DNA of 64,000 nt from Apophysomyces variabilis (Eukaryota; Mucoromycota; Mucoromycetes; Mucorales; Mucoraceae), in assembly GCA_002749535.1 (NCBI GenBank), contig MZZL01000065.1, positions 124,001 through 188,000 on the forward strand, given 5' to 3'. A program made the position numbers and the translations under genes. Of this stretch, positions 23,961 to 35,429 are shown one piece after another; position 1 is the first letter of the stretch; every line of letters starts with the position of its first letter. A model generated the notes under the pieces. It was not told where the DNA came from, made no database searches, and worked only from the letters and a program-made list of their open reading frames with translations.

Positions 23961-24089
23961 GGCACTTACTTTCCCTCCAGTATTGTATATTACATTGTTT
24001 AAACCGCCAAGTTCAACTCCAGTTGCATAAAGCCTTAATATCGAGCATGTACACTGTGGAGGTATGCTCCGTTAAATGGATTGCTAAAA

Positions 24090-24780
24090 TGATACACAGC
24101 AACTACATACGATTTGCTGAGTTTACTCCTACTAACCCTTGCTTTTTCCTGATCTTTTACAATGCGAGTAATTCATCTGCTACTAATTGCGTCAACATCC
24201 GCCAAAAATCACCAAAATTGCACAAGGAGTTGGAATTTGACATGACAGAAATAAAAACGGACTTAAGACGGCCTACGGCTGTTGGATACGGAGAGCAGCA
24301 ATCAGGTAACGTAGTTCTACCAAATCTGTCCATAGGAACCATCCAGGCACCTTAAAAAACAGATGCACTGGGGAAGAAGTATGCCTTAGATGCGGACATA
24401 CGCCTGGTCAAAGCAATTTGTTATTAACCCAAAAGGGGACACATGATGATGTTGTAAGTGTCATGTGTATCTCTCTCAGTAACCTCTGCATCCAGATGAC
24501 CAACTAGATGGTGATGGAACTAAACACAAGCCAAAGCCGCTCCAATATGTACTGTTAGGATATACCTTCCTGATCGAAATAAGAGGCCATTGACAACTTG
24601 GAGAGAATGGCCGTTGTAAAGTAGAAAGGGCCTCTGAATCAGTGGGAAGGTCACTCCTACTGGCAGAACCTATTGCGAAATTTTGGAAGAACCGTGGTAT
24701 TCCTGAATACCAAGATATATCGGCATTTCCATGGCAAGAACCGAGTCCAATTTTACTATAATAGCGAAAGGGGATCATAT
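24090..24780 (-). pseudogene. Relic D of copy 1 (unrecognised protein)
   Basis: Read on the minus strand in patched frames, this matches the frame at 32.5-32.9 kb: NGHSLQVVNGLLF / KGHPVQAVNGLFF, then HIGAALACV-FHHHL / HIGPGLACIYVHHQL, then EVTERD / DVTDRD and a YN.I..LL end. Copy 1 has several stops (near 24430 and elsewhere). The protein family is not recognised. Conservation of the reading between two diverged DNA copies, with stops confined mostly to this one, argues that minus is the coding strand. Confidence 0.5.
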
Positions 24781-24789
24781 AAGATAGAA

Positions 24790-25772
24790 TAAATACTAAA
24801 TACTTGTGTAAAACGTCTGTATTAAATCATGTGGTAATAGTTGGCAGTAAACTTTACCTAAGTACCGAGATAAGAGGGGAAACAGTGTTTCCCGGTAGCG
24901 CTCTTCAGTAAGTCTTAAGCAGCAATCTAAATGATTTAATATTACTTTTTTTTTTATTTTTATAGCCCGAAAGAGCCTGAAAGGGGAAAGCAGAAGAAGA
25001 GAGGGCAAATGCCTCAAATCTTTACCCTGTTTTAGTTTATCCTGTCTTATTCATTGCAATACATATAATAATAAAAAGGAACACTAGGAACTAGGAATAA
25101 GTAGCGGCAATCAGGTTAACTGCGGCTGTGTGAAACTTCATCGTACTGGTTGGGAACTCAGTATTTGTTGGTTGTGTCGTAGTTGTCGTTAGCTAAAAGA
25201 CACCCGAAGAAAGTCTGTAAACCTCGAATTTCCGAAGAAGCAGGCGAAAATTACCCCAGATTCCCCACAGTGTAAAATAATTGCACTCATTGTGTATTAC
25301 GTGACACTCTACATGACAACGATGGTTTAAAAGCATGCATTTTGAAAGAGACAGTAGGGCAGGAGATGCAGCAATATACAGAACATAAAAATCAGGGCGA
25401 CATAACTCCACAAGGACCAAGAAAGACAACAGTAGTTCGAACTGACAAGGATATGCACGATCTCTCATACGGAGTTTATTCTTTTCAGAAGCACGAGGAC
25501 AACAAAGCTAAAAAATAGATAGCAACAAAAATTAGGTCAACAGACAACTCTTATTCTTATGGTGTTGACTATATATTGATCATGCAAAAATTTGGGAATT
25601 TCATTCATGGGAGAAAAAAGAAACGGGCAACAGAAGCAGGATGGCGGTTTGTTACAGGAATGGTTCGAAAGGAGAATAAGTTAAGTATGAGCAAGCTTAA
25701 AAAAAAAAGAAAAAGTTCGATAGAGAAGGGTCGGGAGGGAAATATAACTGTTTCAGCCTATTCTGCGAACTG
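24790..25772. other. Noncoding spacer between relic D and gene C, copy 1
   Basis: It aligns with about 33.0-33.9 kb: both carry a ...TATAGC[CT]CGAAAGAG.CTGA stretch (24961 and 33106) and AAGAG..GGCAAATG.CTC. No gene is seen. The minus frame 25193-25468 has no domain. Confidence 0.4.
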
Positions 25773-26309
25773 TCAATGGCAAAAATCCCATTCACGAACA
25801 GCATGACGGGTGTAAATCTCATATAATTGCCTTTTAATAACAGCGATGCTTTGCTCAATGTTGCTGATATCAGTTGATAGCTGTTCCATAGGGTAAGGGA
25901 TAGAAGAAACTTGATAGTAGGTTTCTGTTGGTGCCGAAATGGAGATTGATCGGTAGCTGACGTTTGACCTTGGGTTTCCATTCATCTGATGATCGGATTG
26001 AACATGCTGTGCTTGAAATGAACTAATAGAATCATAGTGGTATGGTTTCATCTCGCGAAGCACAGATAACGTTTTCTCCAATCGATCTTTAATCAGACAA
26101 AGACCATGTAAAACGGTCGGATTAAGATCCACTTGCTGTGTACGAACGGCATCACAAAAGAGATTCGCCAACTCTTTGAACAAAAGCACTAAATCGTGCC
26201 AGCCATTTTCAAGAGACTGGTAAATGGAGAAAGCTAACTCTGGGGTACGGGAAGACCTGTCCATATAAAAAAATACGCCATTGGTCTTGTCAAAGTGATA
26301 GCTCGTCAT
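25773..26309 (-). CDS. Cassette 2, gene C: small helical protein, 178 aa
   Basis: This is a single open frame from ATG 26309. The product starts MTSYHFDKTNGVFFYMDRS, has a helical core (LVLLFKELANLFCDAVRTQQ, then LIKDRLEKTLSVLREM) and a polar middle, then APTETYYQVSSIPYPMEQLS. It ends in a second helix with heptad-like spacing (IEQSIAVIKRQLYEIYTRH), so a coiled coil is plausible. It is clearly paralogous to 33920-34435, with replacements spread evenly but the frame intact in both, which suggests selection on the protein. No zinc finger and no signal peptide. It is divergent from A at 27685. Function unknown. Confidence 0.7.
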   Translation of the reverse strand: MTSYHFDKTNGVFFYMDRSSRTPELAFSIYQSLENGWHDLVLLFKELANLFCDAVRTQQVDLNPTVLHGLCLIKDRLEKTLSVLREMKPYHYDSISSFQAQHVQSDHQMNGNPRSNVSYRSISISAPTETYYQVSSIPYPMEQLSTDISNIEQSIAVIKRQLYEIYTRHAVREWDFCH

Positions 26310-27684
26310 AAATTAACAATAAACAAAAGGCAAAAGGAAATATTAAAACAGCTTCATTGTTTCATGCTTTATAAAGCCGATCATTTTGATCTTTTGGGAA
26401 TAGGGTTCCTATTAGTGTGATTTTATGTCACCTTATTCTGGTTGAAAGAAGAAACTAAGTTTTGTTGCTTCCGTCAAACGCTCCGGTACAAAGAAAGCTC
26501 ATGGACCAATGAAAAGGAAAATAAATATAGGAAAACGGAAACGGGCGTGTGAGCCTTGAAGGGGGGGAAAAGGGGGTGAAAGGAAAGGATCCTTTCATTT
26601 TACATGTGGGCCAGACAGAAATATGGGTTTTTTTAGCCCGTACTTGCCATACGACAATGCCTGGCTACCGTCGAGACAATGGGGGACACGATAGAACAGG
26701 ATCGTGTGCTACCCTCATGGAGGATTTTTGGATGCTGTATCGGATCTTCCTTTTGGATGCACGTGCTTGAATGATTTTTTTTTCTGGAACCGAAATTAAA
26801 CTGAGAGCACTGGCCCTCTGATACCTGGATTTTCCGCGCATGGGAAAGAAATGTTACTGTAGGGTCTGGGTTTCAACATGTTATTTGCTCCGAAAGTTTA
26901 TCAATGCTGTCTCTTTCAACTCTTTCCCAAGCAAGCTAAGCTGCTTTTCTTGGAGCGTTATTTTGAAGGGTGAGAAAAAATAAAGGTGTAAATCCAATGT
27001 TGGCAACGAAGGAGATGAGAATGATATCGTGATAACGATAATCCCATATTTCTCTGCATCGTTTAGTCAATTTTCCACATATACGATGCTTTGCGCCAGT
27101 TACTATTTCAGGTCACACTCTAATTTCGAATTCTACTGTGTAACCGCAAACCCCGGTATCCTCAAACCCGTATTTTTTCAAAGGAGATTGAAGAGGACGC
27201 ACAGAGAATATACACAACACTCTACCTCGATAACTTACAAACCTCATAATTTTCAACCTTCTGGCCAGAAACATAGAGGTTGAAAGTATAGGGAACTAGT
27301 GTATGTATTACCAGTCAAATGAAAGTAAAACTTGATCGCTGCGTCACTTACCCAATGAAGAAGACTCCCTGCCATTGATTAAAAAGCATTTATGACACAA
27401 TCTCTTGTTTCTTTTTTCGTTACATCACTCCGGATGTTGATTAAAACATAACAATGTATTCTTTACAAAGATCAAAGCAGATATGAAAACAGGCCTATAA
27501 TAGATGCATACTTTTTTGTTTCCGACAAAAACAATTTTCAGGGGGGGGGGCAACGGTAAGGATATTCCCATACTGCTTGATGCCTAGTTAATTCTGCATA
27601 GGAATCAATAGCCATTCAATCTTATTCCTTTGTTATTTTTAGTTATATCTATCTACATTTGAAAAGAAGAGAAACAGAGGAAAC
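26310..27684. promoter_or_regulatory. Divergent C/A intergenic region, cassette 2
   Basis: This 1375-bp spacer is collinear with the cassette 3 spacer (for example CAGGGGGGGGGGCAACGGTA before AGGATATT at 27.54 kb against CAGGGGGTGCCAATGTCA before AGGATATT at 38.48 kb). It contains a G10 run at 27541-27550. No gene is seen; + frames at 26549-26770 and 27029-27283 have no counterpart in cassette 3 and no domain. Confidence 0.4.
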
Positions 27685-28260
27685 ATGCCGTTCCCAAGTA
27701 GTAGTGAATCGCCCCAATACTCATACTGCCACCATACAGCATGCCATTGCTTTTAATTTCCGCCAGCATAATCTTGCTACGCTCGATGGAGGGTGATTGT
27801 TCGGTTTATCCGGGTTCTAATGAAGCGTATATTTCACAAAGCATTTTCCCAAGTCCTACCATGGTAAATCAAACACTGTATTCAAGCAGTGATTTTTATG
27901 GAAACATCTGCTCGGATTCAGGATGCCTATTTCGACCATCTATAGCGGTCAATTGATACAAGAAACTAACTTTCAGTCTACCGCTCATACCTTAGAACAC
28001 CGTTTACCAATGTCTAGGCACTTCTAACTTTGGAGAGCATCAGTTATACCAATTATTAAATTCTCAAGACACCAAGAACGAGTATTTCGGCGAGGTATAC
28101 GTTTCACAATCATGTAATGTTAAAAGATCCGCAAACAACAGAAATCAGCTTAGTTCGAACAGAGGCTACTTTTGCGACATTTATTCAAAGGAATTCACGA
28201 GAAAAGCGCATTAACGCGCTACAAGAACACAGTGCGTGGATGCCGGCAATTACCTTGCCC
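27685..28260 (+). pseudogene. Cassette 2, gene A: dead zinc-finger gene
   Basis: DNA from ATG 27685 (MPFPSSSES) follows the 203-aa gene at 38634 through its whole length, including MEGDCSVYPGSNEA against MEGDFSVYPGLNEA. The frame breaks early by indels (about 27750) and again near 27956 and in the finger. In the finger the second Cys is Tyr (TGT to TAT) and the first His is Tyr (CAC to TAC), and one base is missing between them, so it could not bind zinc even if translated. The neighbouring genes C and B remain open, so decay is specific to A in this cassette. Confidence 0.85.
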
Positions 28261-29388
28261 TTTTGTCAATACATGGCTAGCTTATGGTCATGGTACCTTA
28301 GCGAGAAGGTTTTCCGGCAATACTAGTCCTATTCTCATCACACCTGCCATCCAGTGTATACATTCTTCTATTTCATGCTATGTTATTCGGTAAGGTCAAT
28401 TTTAGACTAAATAAATATACAGCTATTTCAAACAATGATTGAATTAAGCGTTTCCTTAACCATGGGTTACTTGATACAATATTTGATACGTATAATGTAT
28501 CCTTTGTAGCTGCTTGCCTTCATACTTTTGCTGTTCAACTTGTAATTTTAAGTTTGGGGCTCATGTAATTTGTTTCGTACAAGCTTATATTCCTCGATAA
28601 ATAAATAAGGAATCAAGATGGGCAATGGTACCTCGAAAGGTTTTAGAATGCAGGAAGCGAAACAGTAAATCCTCTGAGACAAACATCTATTTCTAAGATC
28701 TGATCTTCGATAAGTCTCCAAAGTTAACATACATTGTATATATTTTAGGACAGTCTCATAAGCATGATGAGTAATATATATGGAACTATTGAATACTTGA
28801 TCAATCCGATGTGAGTGAATGAACATGTCCTTACAAGCAGTAAGTAGTATGCGGTACAAAAATCATCCAAGAACAATATAATCATGGAAACAAACAAAGC
28901 CGACTGGTTGTGTCTTACGATGCGCAACAGAAAAGTGAAGCTACGTCCTATGACATGTATGGCAAAAGTAATACAATTCGTAGAAAGGTTAGTGAAGGCT
29001 ATCCAGAGCGACAGATAAGAGTTCATTGGTAATGAGCTGTAATTAGTTGTGAAAGATATAGTGCGTTGGCGCAAGTTACTTATAAGAGCGAGAGATCATT
29101 GACTCAATTTGGATCTTGCTACTTTTGAAATGGTACGACTACCTCTCATCTGCTTGAGTAATCGTAAATACATGCTGCATGTAAAGCGTGCAAATTGTAG
29201 ACATTGCGAAACTTTTAATGGAATGTATTCACTTTTAATAACTATAGCAGCAACTCGCCACAAACTCGTAGCTCTCAATAAATTGCTTGTTAGCGCTGAA
29301 TGAGATACTATAGGAATAGCAACAGCTATAACTCGAAGATGAAAAGAAAAAAAAAGTATGGCATGTACCCAGTTACAAAGAAATTCAT
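28261..29388. other. A/B intergenic of cassette 2
   Basis: It aligns with 39246-41371 minus the LINE and MITE there. TA at 29140-29141 in GGTACGACTACC is the unoccupied counterpart of the MITE site in cassette 3. No gene is seen; minus frames at 28548-28859 and 28745-29074 overlap each other and have no domains. Confidence 0.45.
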
Positions 29389-29914
29389 CTAGCCTGTACG
29401 ACTATTAACACCGTGCTGCTCCCACAAATGCCTGTCTAAGCAATACTGTCTGGATAGCTGCCGTTTGCAAATATGGCAGACAAATCGGGATCCCGACTCG
29501 ATCAGGCTATTATCACCGGTAGCGTTGGATCCTGCACGAGAGCTATAATCTGCATCCAGGTTTTCCATGCTTGTCCTTGTACTATCCGTAGGCTGGCTTA
29601 AAGAATGCCTGTCAGAGCTGGAGGATTCGCGGCTGTGTATTCTGCTTTCATCGGTCTTTAGCTGACCTTAAGAATAGGATTCTGTGTTAGCTTTTTTGAC
29701 AATGGATGGCTTATCGGTTATGGTATCATCTACTTTCCATACCTGAAGATTCGCTGTCCTTTTGCTTTAGATTGAATGGTTCAGGACACACTTGCCTGAA
29801 TATTTGGGCCAGGTCGCATACATCGTCTGACAATACCATGAGCTTTTCCACTAATTTTGGAAGCCTATCGTTTTCTTCTACACCAACGTCCATGAGAGTA
29901 TTCTGGGTAGACAT
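29389..29914 (-). CDS. Cassette 2, gene B: single C2H2 zinc-finger protein, 149 aa
   Basis: Exons 29743-29914 and 29389-29666 are joined in phase 1 (TTCAG|GTATGG ... TTCTTAAG|GT). The product starts MSTQNTLMDVGVEENDRLP with a helical segment (LVEKLMVLSDDVCDLAQIFR), then a long Ser/Thr/Asp-rich linker. It ends with one finger, FVCHICKRQLSRQYCLDRH, then LWEQH: C-x2-C-x12-H-x4-H, with six residues after it. The paralogue at 41372-41874 has the same plan. AGTATAAGCAGAC, about 80 nt upstream on the minus strand, is a likely TATA box shared with the paralogue (CTATAAGTAGAC). Convergent with A. Probably nuclear; target unknown. Confidence 0.75.
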
Positions 29915-30600
29915 TGTAATGCTCAGTGTCAGAGATTGTTCTTGTTAGAGTTAGAAGCTGCAACAGACAAGAAGAAGCTAAGAATAAGTCTGCTTATACT
30001 TATGTTGCAAAGGCTTTAAGTATTTTTTGGATGTTATCTTTGCTCTTGCATTTTTATTGATGTTTATGAACCACCAGAACTATCTAGCTCCTATTGCAGA
30101 ATAAATTCTCATTTCTCTCTTCATACAGACTCCGTGAAACCGAGACTCTTGAGCAGGTAAAGAGACTAGAGAAGTCTTAATAAGCCTCATTAGCAGCATG
30201 ATTCATCTCCAATGCATAGATGTGGTCCAACGAGGAAATTGTGTCACACACACAGCTCCAACAAATATGCCGCCAATATTGGCGGCAAAGAACAAGAGGA
30301 AATAGATTCTTACAAACTTTGACTTTTCAGAACGTGGTTTGTTAAACTATGCGGTATGCCATGTTATCGACAATTTACAGTGTGTGCAAACGATAAGAGC
30401 AGGATGTTGACTATAGATTACTAATAAAATGCATTTTTTAATTGAAAATTTTTGCTCTGGTGTTTCTCCAACACTGCATAAAGGGATTCTTTCTCTATTT
30501 TGCACTAAAACAACACAATAACAATGCTCTCGTTATCTGGCGCTTTCAGAGCATCTAATCAATATTCATCTTGGCAGTTTGTGGTCATATACCTTGCTAT

Positions 30601-31160
30601 TGCTTTCTGTGATGGCTATGTGCAATAGAGCATTCCGAAAAAGTATCTTTATCTCCCTTAGCAACTAGGAAATTTGATAATTCCGTCTTTTAATCGCAAA
30701 AATGTTATCCTCAATTATCATTATACAGCCACAACTAATAATCATACTCTATGCAGCGGCTAGCCGGATTTGCTGAACGTCTGTTTTGGTTTTTGTTTGT
30801 ATATGCATCATATGGGAACTGGAATACTTTGCTGCAGTGGTGAGAAGCCTTCTTTTTGATATAAAGTAAAAGTGTTTCGCTGAAGACGCTTTCATGTCAT
30901 GCTCTATGCTATCAGGAAGATTGCCTTGCAGCTATAGATTTACCAGCTCTACTCGTTCCCTCGTTTACTGTTGGACGATTCCCGGCAGCTCCTTTCTCTT
31001 GCGCTTATCTTGTTTCTTTGCTATGAGCTTAATCAAAGATTTTTTATTCTCGCAAACAGCATGATGCAATATTTTAGAGCTCTGCTCTTGTGCCCTGTGT
31101 CAATATCTTTAAATGAAAGTTGACTCTCCGTAGAACTGAGTAACCCAAGATGTTCATAAT
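30601..31160. repeat. Near-identical noncoding block, copy 1
   Basis: About 560 bp match 42589-43148 with only a handful of differences (for example ATGTTATCC/ACGTTATCC and TCCGTAGAAC/TCCGGAGAAC), while DNA on both sides within the same duplication is far more diverged. No long frame, no terminal repeats and no target duplication are visible. Both copies lie at the same place, 0.7 kb behind the start of gene B. Confidence 0.75.
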
Positions 31161-32299
31161 CCAACTATATATGGCTATAAACAATTTAAAGTTGGCGCAA
31201 AGCCTCTAAAGGTTTTAAGTGACATGCATGAAGCAGGTGGCTCCGTTTGAACAAACTTCAACGTTGAGGAAACAAATTTGGAAGCTGGGGCTCAATGGCT
31301 GGATTTCAAAATACAGAAACTAGAACGGTCAAAGTAAGGATGCCTCGAAAACTACGAACTAAGCTATAGCTCAGCACGAACAAAGTAAAAAGTTTCTAGT
31401 CCCTTTCTGTTAAACTGCCTTTCCTAGTCTAGAGATTACCGTCGAAGTTATGTGGTTGACTGCTGATATAAGGAGAGCAGGCTATAACAATAACGTTTTG
31501 TCCCTTCCAAGCCATAGATAGCAGATGAGCAAGGGAGAAAACAATACAGAAGGTAAGATAACTGAGATAAATCTTTGCTTGATCTGCAAATACAAGAGAT
31601 GGTGCATTTTATTGAAATAGCAAGTGCACAGACACCGAGGTGTGCGGAAATCAATCAAAGTGTAGTTTCATCGTGCAGAATTACCTGTCCCTATGCTACA
31701 AACTTTCGTAACCGGTACATAAGAGACCAATGAAAACAGTAAGGTCATGCTACAGTGTGGGATATTTTTTCGTCGGATTCGTTGGGAAATCGACCTCGTG
31801 GCGTCCGGTTCGTCTAAAAGATGGAAGATATTTGCACTAAGTCAATTCCTCCCGCTATTCATTTTTTCGACGAGACAGATTTTCAAAGACGGTTCCTTTT
31901 TCCTTAATATCGGCTATTAGATTTGCTCAAAATTATCAGGTCGAGCCCACCTTCAACAAAGCCATGATGCACATTAATAGTGTCCAGTATATATGCGAGA
32001 TACATTGGCAAACACTGTCGCTTCACGTAAGATCCCGTATAGCTTGTACATCAATGTGTATAAAAAGTTGCTACGATAGGACATTATTATCGTGTTTGAG
32101 GAAAAATAAAACACTTTATAAATCTTTTGGTATGAACATAGAATTACTCAGTTAAAACTATGATTGTAGCGGGCGTAGGTTTATTTACCTCCAGGGTTAT
32201 ATACGTTACGTTGACTAGATTGTTGAGATGTTACACAGAAACTGACATACAATTTGCTGCGGCTAGTTCTTCCAGATTTGTTTTTCATGCTTTTTCCCT

Positions 32300-32880
32300 T
32301 ATGACTAACTCATCTGATACCAATGGCATTAACATCCGCCTAGAGAATGAGAAAAATCGCACGAGGAGTTGAAGGCTGACGAAACAGAGATTAAACTAGA
32401 TTGAAAAGGTCTACCTCTGTTGCTCTCTGAGAACAATGATATTGGTAACGTGGCTCTACCGACTTCGTCCATAGGAACCATCAAGGCACCTTACGAACCG
32501 GATGCCCTGGGAAAGAAGCAAGCCTTAGATATGAATATAGGCCTGGCCAAGCAGTTTGTCGTCAACTCGAAAGAGGAGATACCCGATGGCGTTATAACTA
32601 ACAGTTATATCTCTATCAGTAACATCTCCAACCTGGCGATCAAAAAGCTGGTGATGGACATAAATGCAAGCCAAGCCCGGTCCGATATGTTCTGAAAGGA
32701 CTTGCATTCCTGGTAGAAAGAAGAGGCCATTGACAGCCTGGACAGGATGGCCCTTGTCAAATACAAGATCTACTGAACCAGTGCGAAGATACTTGTCCTC
32801 GCAGTACCTGTTGTGAAAGCATTGTAACAATCGTACTAGCATAAAATGCCGAAAAACAGGCATCTCTACAGCTAGCACTA
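32300..32880 (-). pseudogene. Relic D of copy 2 (unrecognised protein)
   Basis: A minus-strand frame of 117 codons (32525-32878) reads ...VDLVFDKGHPVQAVNGLFFL, then HIGPGLACIYVHHQLFD, then a stop. Similarity to copy 1 continues past the stop toward 32300 (GIRFVRCLDGSYG against the GAWMVPMD region of copy 1). It retains more open frame than copy 1 but is still interrupted. I do not recognise the family; it could be a host gene remnant or part of a mobile element. Confidence 0.45.
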
Positions 32881-33919
32881 TGAGATCAGTTCTTCTAGTA
32901 AAACGTATAAAGTTCTTGCAAGATAGGTCATAGAGTGGTAAGGAATGGTTAAAATTTCTTACCTACATCACATGGAAATAGTTTGCAGCAACATTCACCA
33001 GGTATAGAGGTAAGAGGGGAAACAGTGTCTCCCAGTGTCGCTCGTTGGTAAGTCTCAAACGACAATTTAAATGAATAAAGCTTTCTCTCTTCTTCTATAT
33101 TTATAGCTCGAAAGAGACTGAGGGACGAAACAGAAGAAAAGAAGGCAAATGTCTCGATTCACTCGGGTTGCTACAAGTGTAGAAAAGCTTAAGCGGAAAA
33201 GAAATAAAAACTACTCTTTTCCCTATTTTACTTTGTGCTGTTTTGTTCCTTGCAATGTATAATAATGGAAACGAATACTAGAAGTTTGGAGTAGTTAGAG
33301 AGCGAAAGGGGGTAACCGCCACTGCGGCAGATTCGTCGTGATTACCTAAAGAGACCGGCCTGAAATCCAGCGAAGAATTTCCCATAGTGTGTACTCTGTT
33401 CGCACGTGACGCTCTCTTTGTTACTTCGAAGAATGTTTCTCATCATATACGATCGCTTTTCCCTTCCATTGCCAATGGTATAAAGTGCATTGGACTACAT
33501 GAACATCGAATTGAAATATACATTTTTCTTTATCAAAACTAATAAAGCTGTGAGTTTAATCAGAAATTCTATACGAGTCCGGTATGCAGTAAAGAATTCA
33601 TTATTTGAAAAGCAGGAGGATAACAAATAAAACAGTAATAAATCCTAGATCAACTATTACTTTTATTTTTAAGGTGGGACAATGTATTCTTCATGCAAAA
33701 ATTACATGTCGGTAATGGGAAGAAAAAAGAGAAAAGATCAATCGGAATAAGGTAAATAGTTGACTAAAGGCATTGCGATAATGGAAGGGTAAAAGACAAC
33801 AGCTGAAAACGTCTTGATTTTTAAAAATAGAATAAGCTAAAGATTGGTAAGCTCAGCAAAAAAAAATGCGGGGGGGATTGGGAGGGAAACACACACAGTC
33901 CAACCTGTTTTGCGGAGTA
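32881..33919. other. Noncoding spacer between relic D and gene C, copy 2
   Basis: Aligned with 24.79-25.77 kb. No gene is seen. ATTTCCCATAGTGTGT at about 33385 looks like the terminal motif of the decayed transposon, but the aligned copy 1 (ATTCCCCACAGTGT) shows it is ordinary spacer sequence. Confidence 0.4.
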
Positions 33920-34435
33920 CTAGTAGCCATCACCAACAACAGCCTGACTGACGAGGAGTCCGTACAATTGCCTTTCAATAAGAGCGACTTTCTGCTGTAC
34001 GTCATCGATATCATTCGATAGCTGTTCCACAGGGTAAGGTACAGAAGAAAGTTGATAATAGGTTTCTATTGGCGCCGCCATGGGGCTTGCTTGGTAGCTG
34101 ACGTTCGATCTGACGTCTCGATTCGTCCCAACTTCGGGTTGGACATGCTGAAATTGATCAAATTTATATGGTTCCATCTCCCGAAGTACAGATAACGTTT
34201 TGTATAAGCAATCTTTAATCCGGCAGAGACCACTCAAGACGACCGGATTCACGTACGTTTGCTGTGTATGAACAGCATAATGATAGATATTTTCCACTTC
34301 ACTTGACAGAGCCATTAACTCCCGCGTGCGATCTTGCAAAGATTGGTGAATTGAAGAAGGTGACTCTTGCGTACAGAAAGACCTGTTCATAGAAAAGAAT
34401 ACGCCAATGGCCTTTTTAAAGTGAGAACTTGTCAT
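33920..34435 (-). CDS. Cassette 3, gene C: small helical protein, 171 aa
   Basis: This single frame starts at ATG 34435: MTSSHFKKAIGVFFSMNRS. It is paralogous to 25773-26309 along its whole length: QSLQDRTRELMALSSEVENI, then LSVLREMEPYKFDQF, then APIETYYQLSSVPYPVEQLS, then the last helix with Ile/Leu heptads. Only small length differences occur, all in multiples of three. No finger, no transmembrane segment. It lies divergent to gene A at 38634, now 4.2 kb away because a 2.47-kb transposon sits between them. ATAAATAG lies about 55 nt upstream on the minus strand. Function unknown. Confidence 0.7.
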   Translation of the reverse strand: MTSSHFKKAIGVFFSMNRSFCTQESPSSIHQSLQDRTRELMALSSEVENIYHYAVHTQQTYVNPVVLSGLCRIKDCLYKTLSVLREMEPYKFDQFQHVQPEVGTNRDVRSNVSYQASPMAAPIETYYQLSSVPYPVEQLSNDIDDVQQKVALIERQLYGLLVSQAVVGDGY

Positions 34436-35429
34436 GAATTACCAAGAAATCGAAAAGAAAAAAAAGGCGAACATGCTTTATTGTTCATCTATTTATGAGT
34501 CGATCATTTCTTAATCGGTGTTTTTGTCGTTTTGCACTTTTGGTGTTACATTGATTATTTTAGACACCTATCAAAACGACGAAACTAAGTTGTGTCATAC
34601 CATAAACGGTCTAATACATTCTTGTTCATGGTCCCAAGGGTAACCGGAAAAAAACGAAAATTGGAAGAAAGATAGAAACAGATATGGAGCCTAGAAGAGC
34701 CCAAGTGAAAATTGTTATTATTTGCATGCATGCGTAACTTTCTGTCATGCGATACTTTGGGGGAGGGGAGGGAGGACTGGTAATCCTAGGAGCAGGATAA
34801 ATGAGATCGTCAAGATGTGCGCTGAGTTTTAGTTTACTGATTGTAACACCTACCGGAGACGTTTGGCACATTCCCCGAAAAATTTCGCATAAAAAGGTTG
34901 ACACGCTAGTTTGATACACCATTGGGTTATCCGAAGCTATTGACTTTAATAATGATGCTCTTAGTGATAACATAAAAGCTCGTATAACTATTCAAATTGG
35001 GAATTTGTTTAAAAACCATCGTTACAAACGTCAGTAGCTTACGAAAGCTGAAAGAAGTATACACCATGGGAAATCAGGTAACCATAGGAATCTAGCGGTT
35101 CGTAAATTTCTAATTTTCAGGACTGTGGTTCCCACAGGCATCTTAGGGATGCTTTGGTTCCGGCAGGTTGTTTCTGGTACCTAATGGTTCCAGAATGTAC
35201 AATTTACCTTAAACCAATTTGTTTTTCTTCTGGGCATAGTCTCTAGTTGATTATTCGATGTTTATTAAAACTATTTGGCAAGATATAGTGCTTATTCGTT
35301 CAGAATCTTATGGATCCTACAGGATCCAGGTGGTCACCGAAGGTTACTATGGGATCTTGGAGGATCCAAGAGGATCCAGATGGCAGAGTCACTCTGAAAC
35401 AAGCTCTGCTGTATATTTGAAAATGTATT

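Larger units (their letters stand above)
23700..31750. repeat. Segmental duplication, unit copy 1 (paired with 31.75-43.7 kb)
   Basis: Collinear similarity to 31750-43720 covers the D relic, gene C, the C/A spacer, gene A, gene B, the near-identical block at 30.6 kb and the flank up to a shared AAACAGTAAGGTCATGC-like end. Divergence outside the 30.6-kb block is considerable (many substitutions and indels), but order and strand are fully kept. Copy 2 is longer because of a transposon, a LINE and a MITE. The first 250 bp also resemble 43.9-44.05 kb, hinting at a third, decayed start. Confidence 0.75.

Noticed and set aside
24476..24778. 100-codon minus frame starting MIPFRYYSKIG
   Set aside because: A different minus frame of the same stretch aligns with the paralogue at 32.5 kb, so this frame is not the coding one.
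32420..32695. 91-codon plus frame (MLSENNDIGNVALP)
   Set aside because: The duplicate at 24.3 kb is interrupted in this frame, and the minus frame aligns better as protein.
33380..33400. TTTCCCATAGTGTG, like a transposon terminal repeat
   Set aside because: The aligned duplicate at 25.26 kb has related ordinary spacer sequence and there is no partner end nearby.
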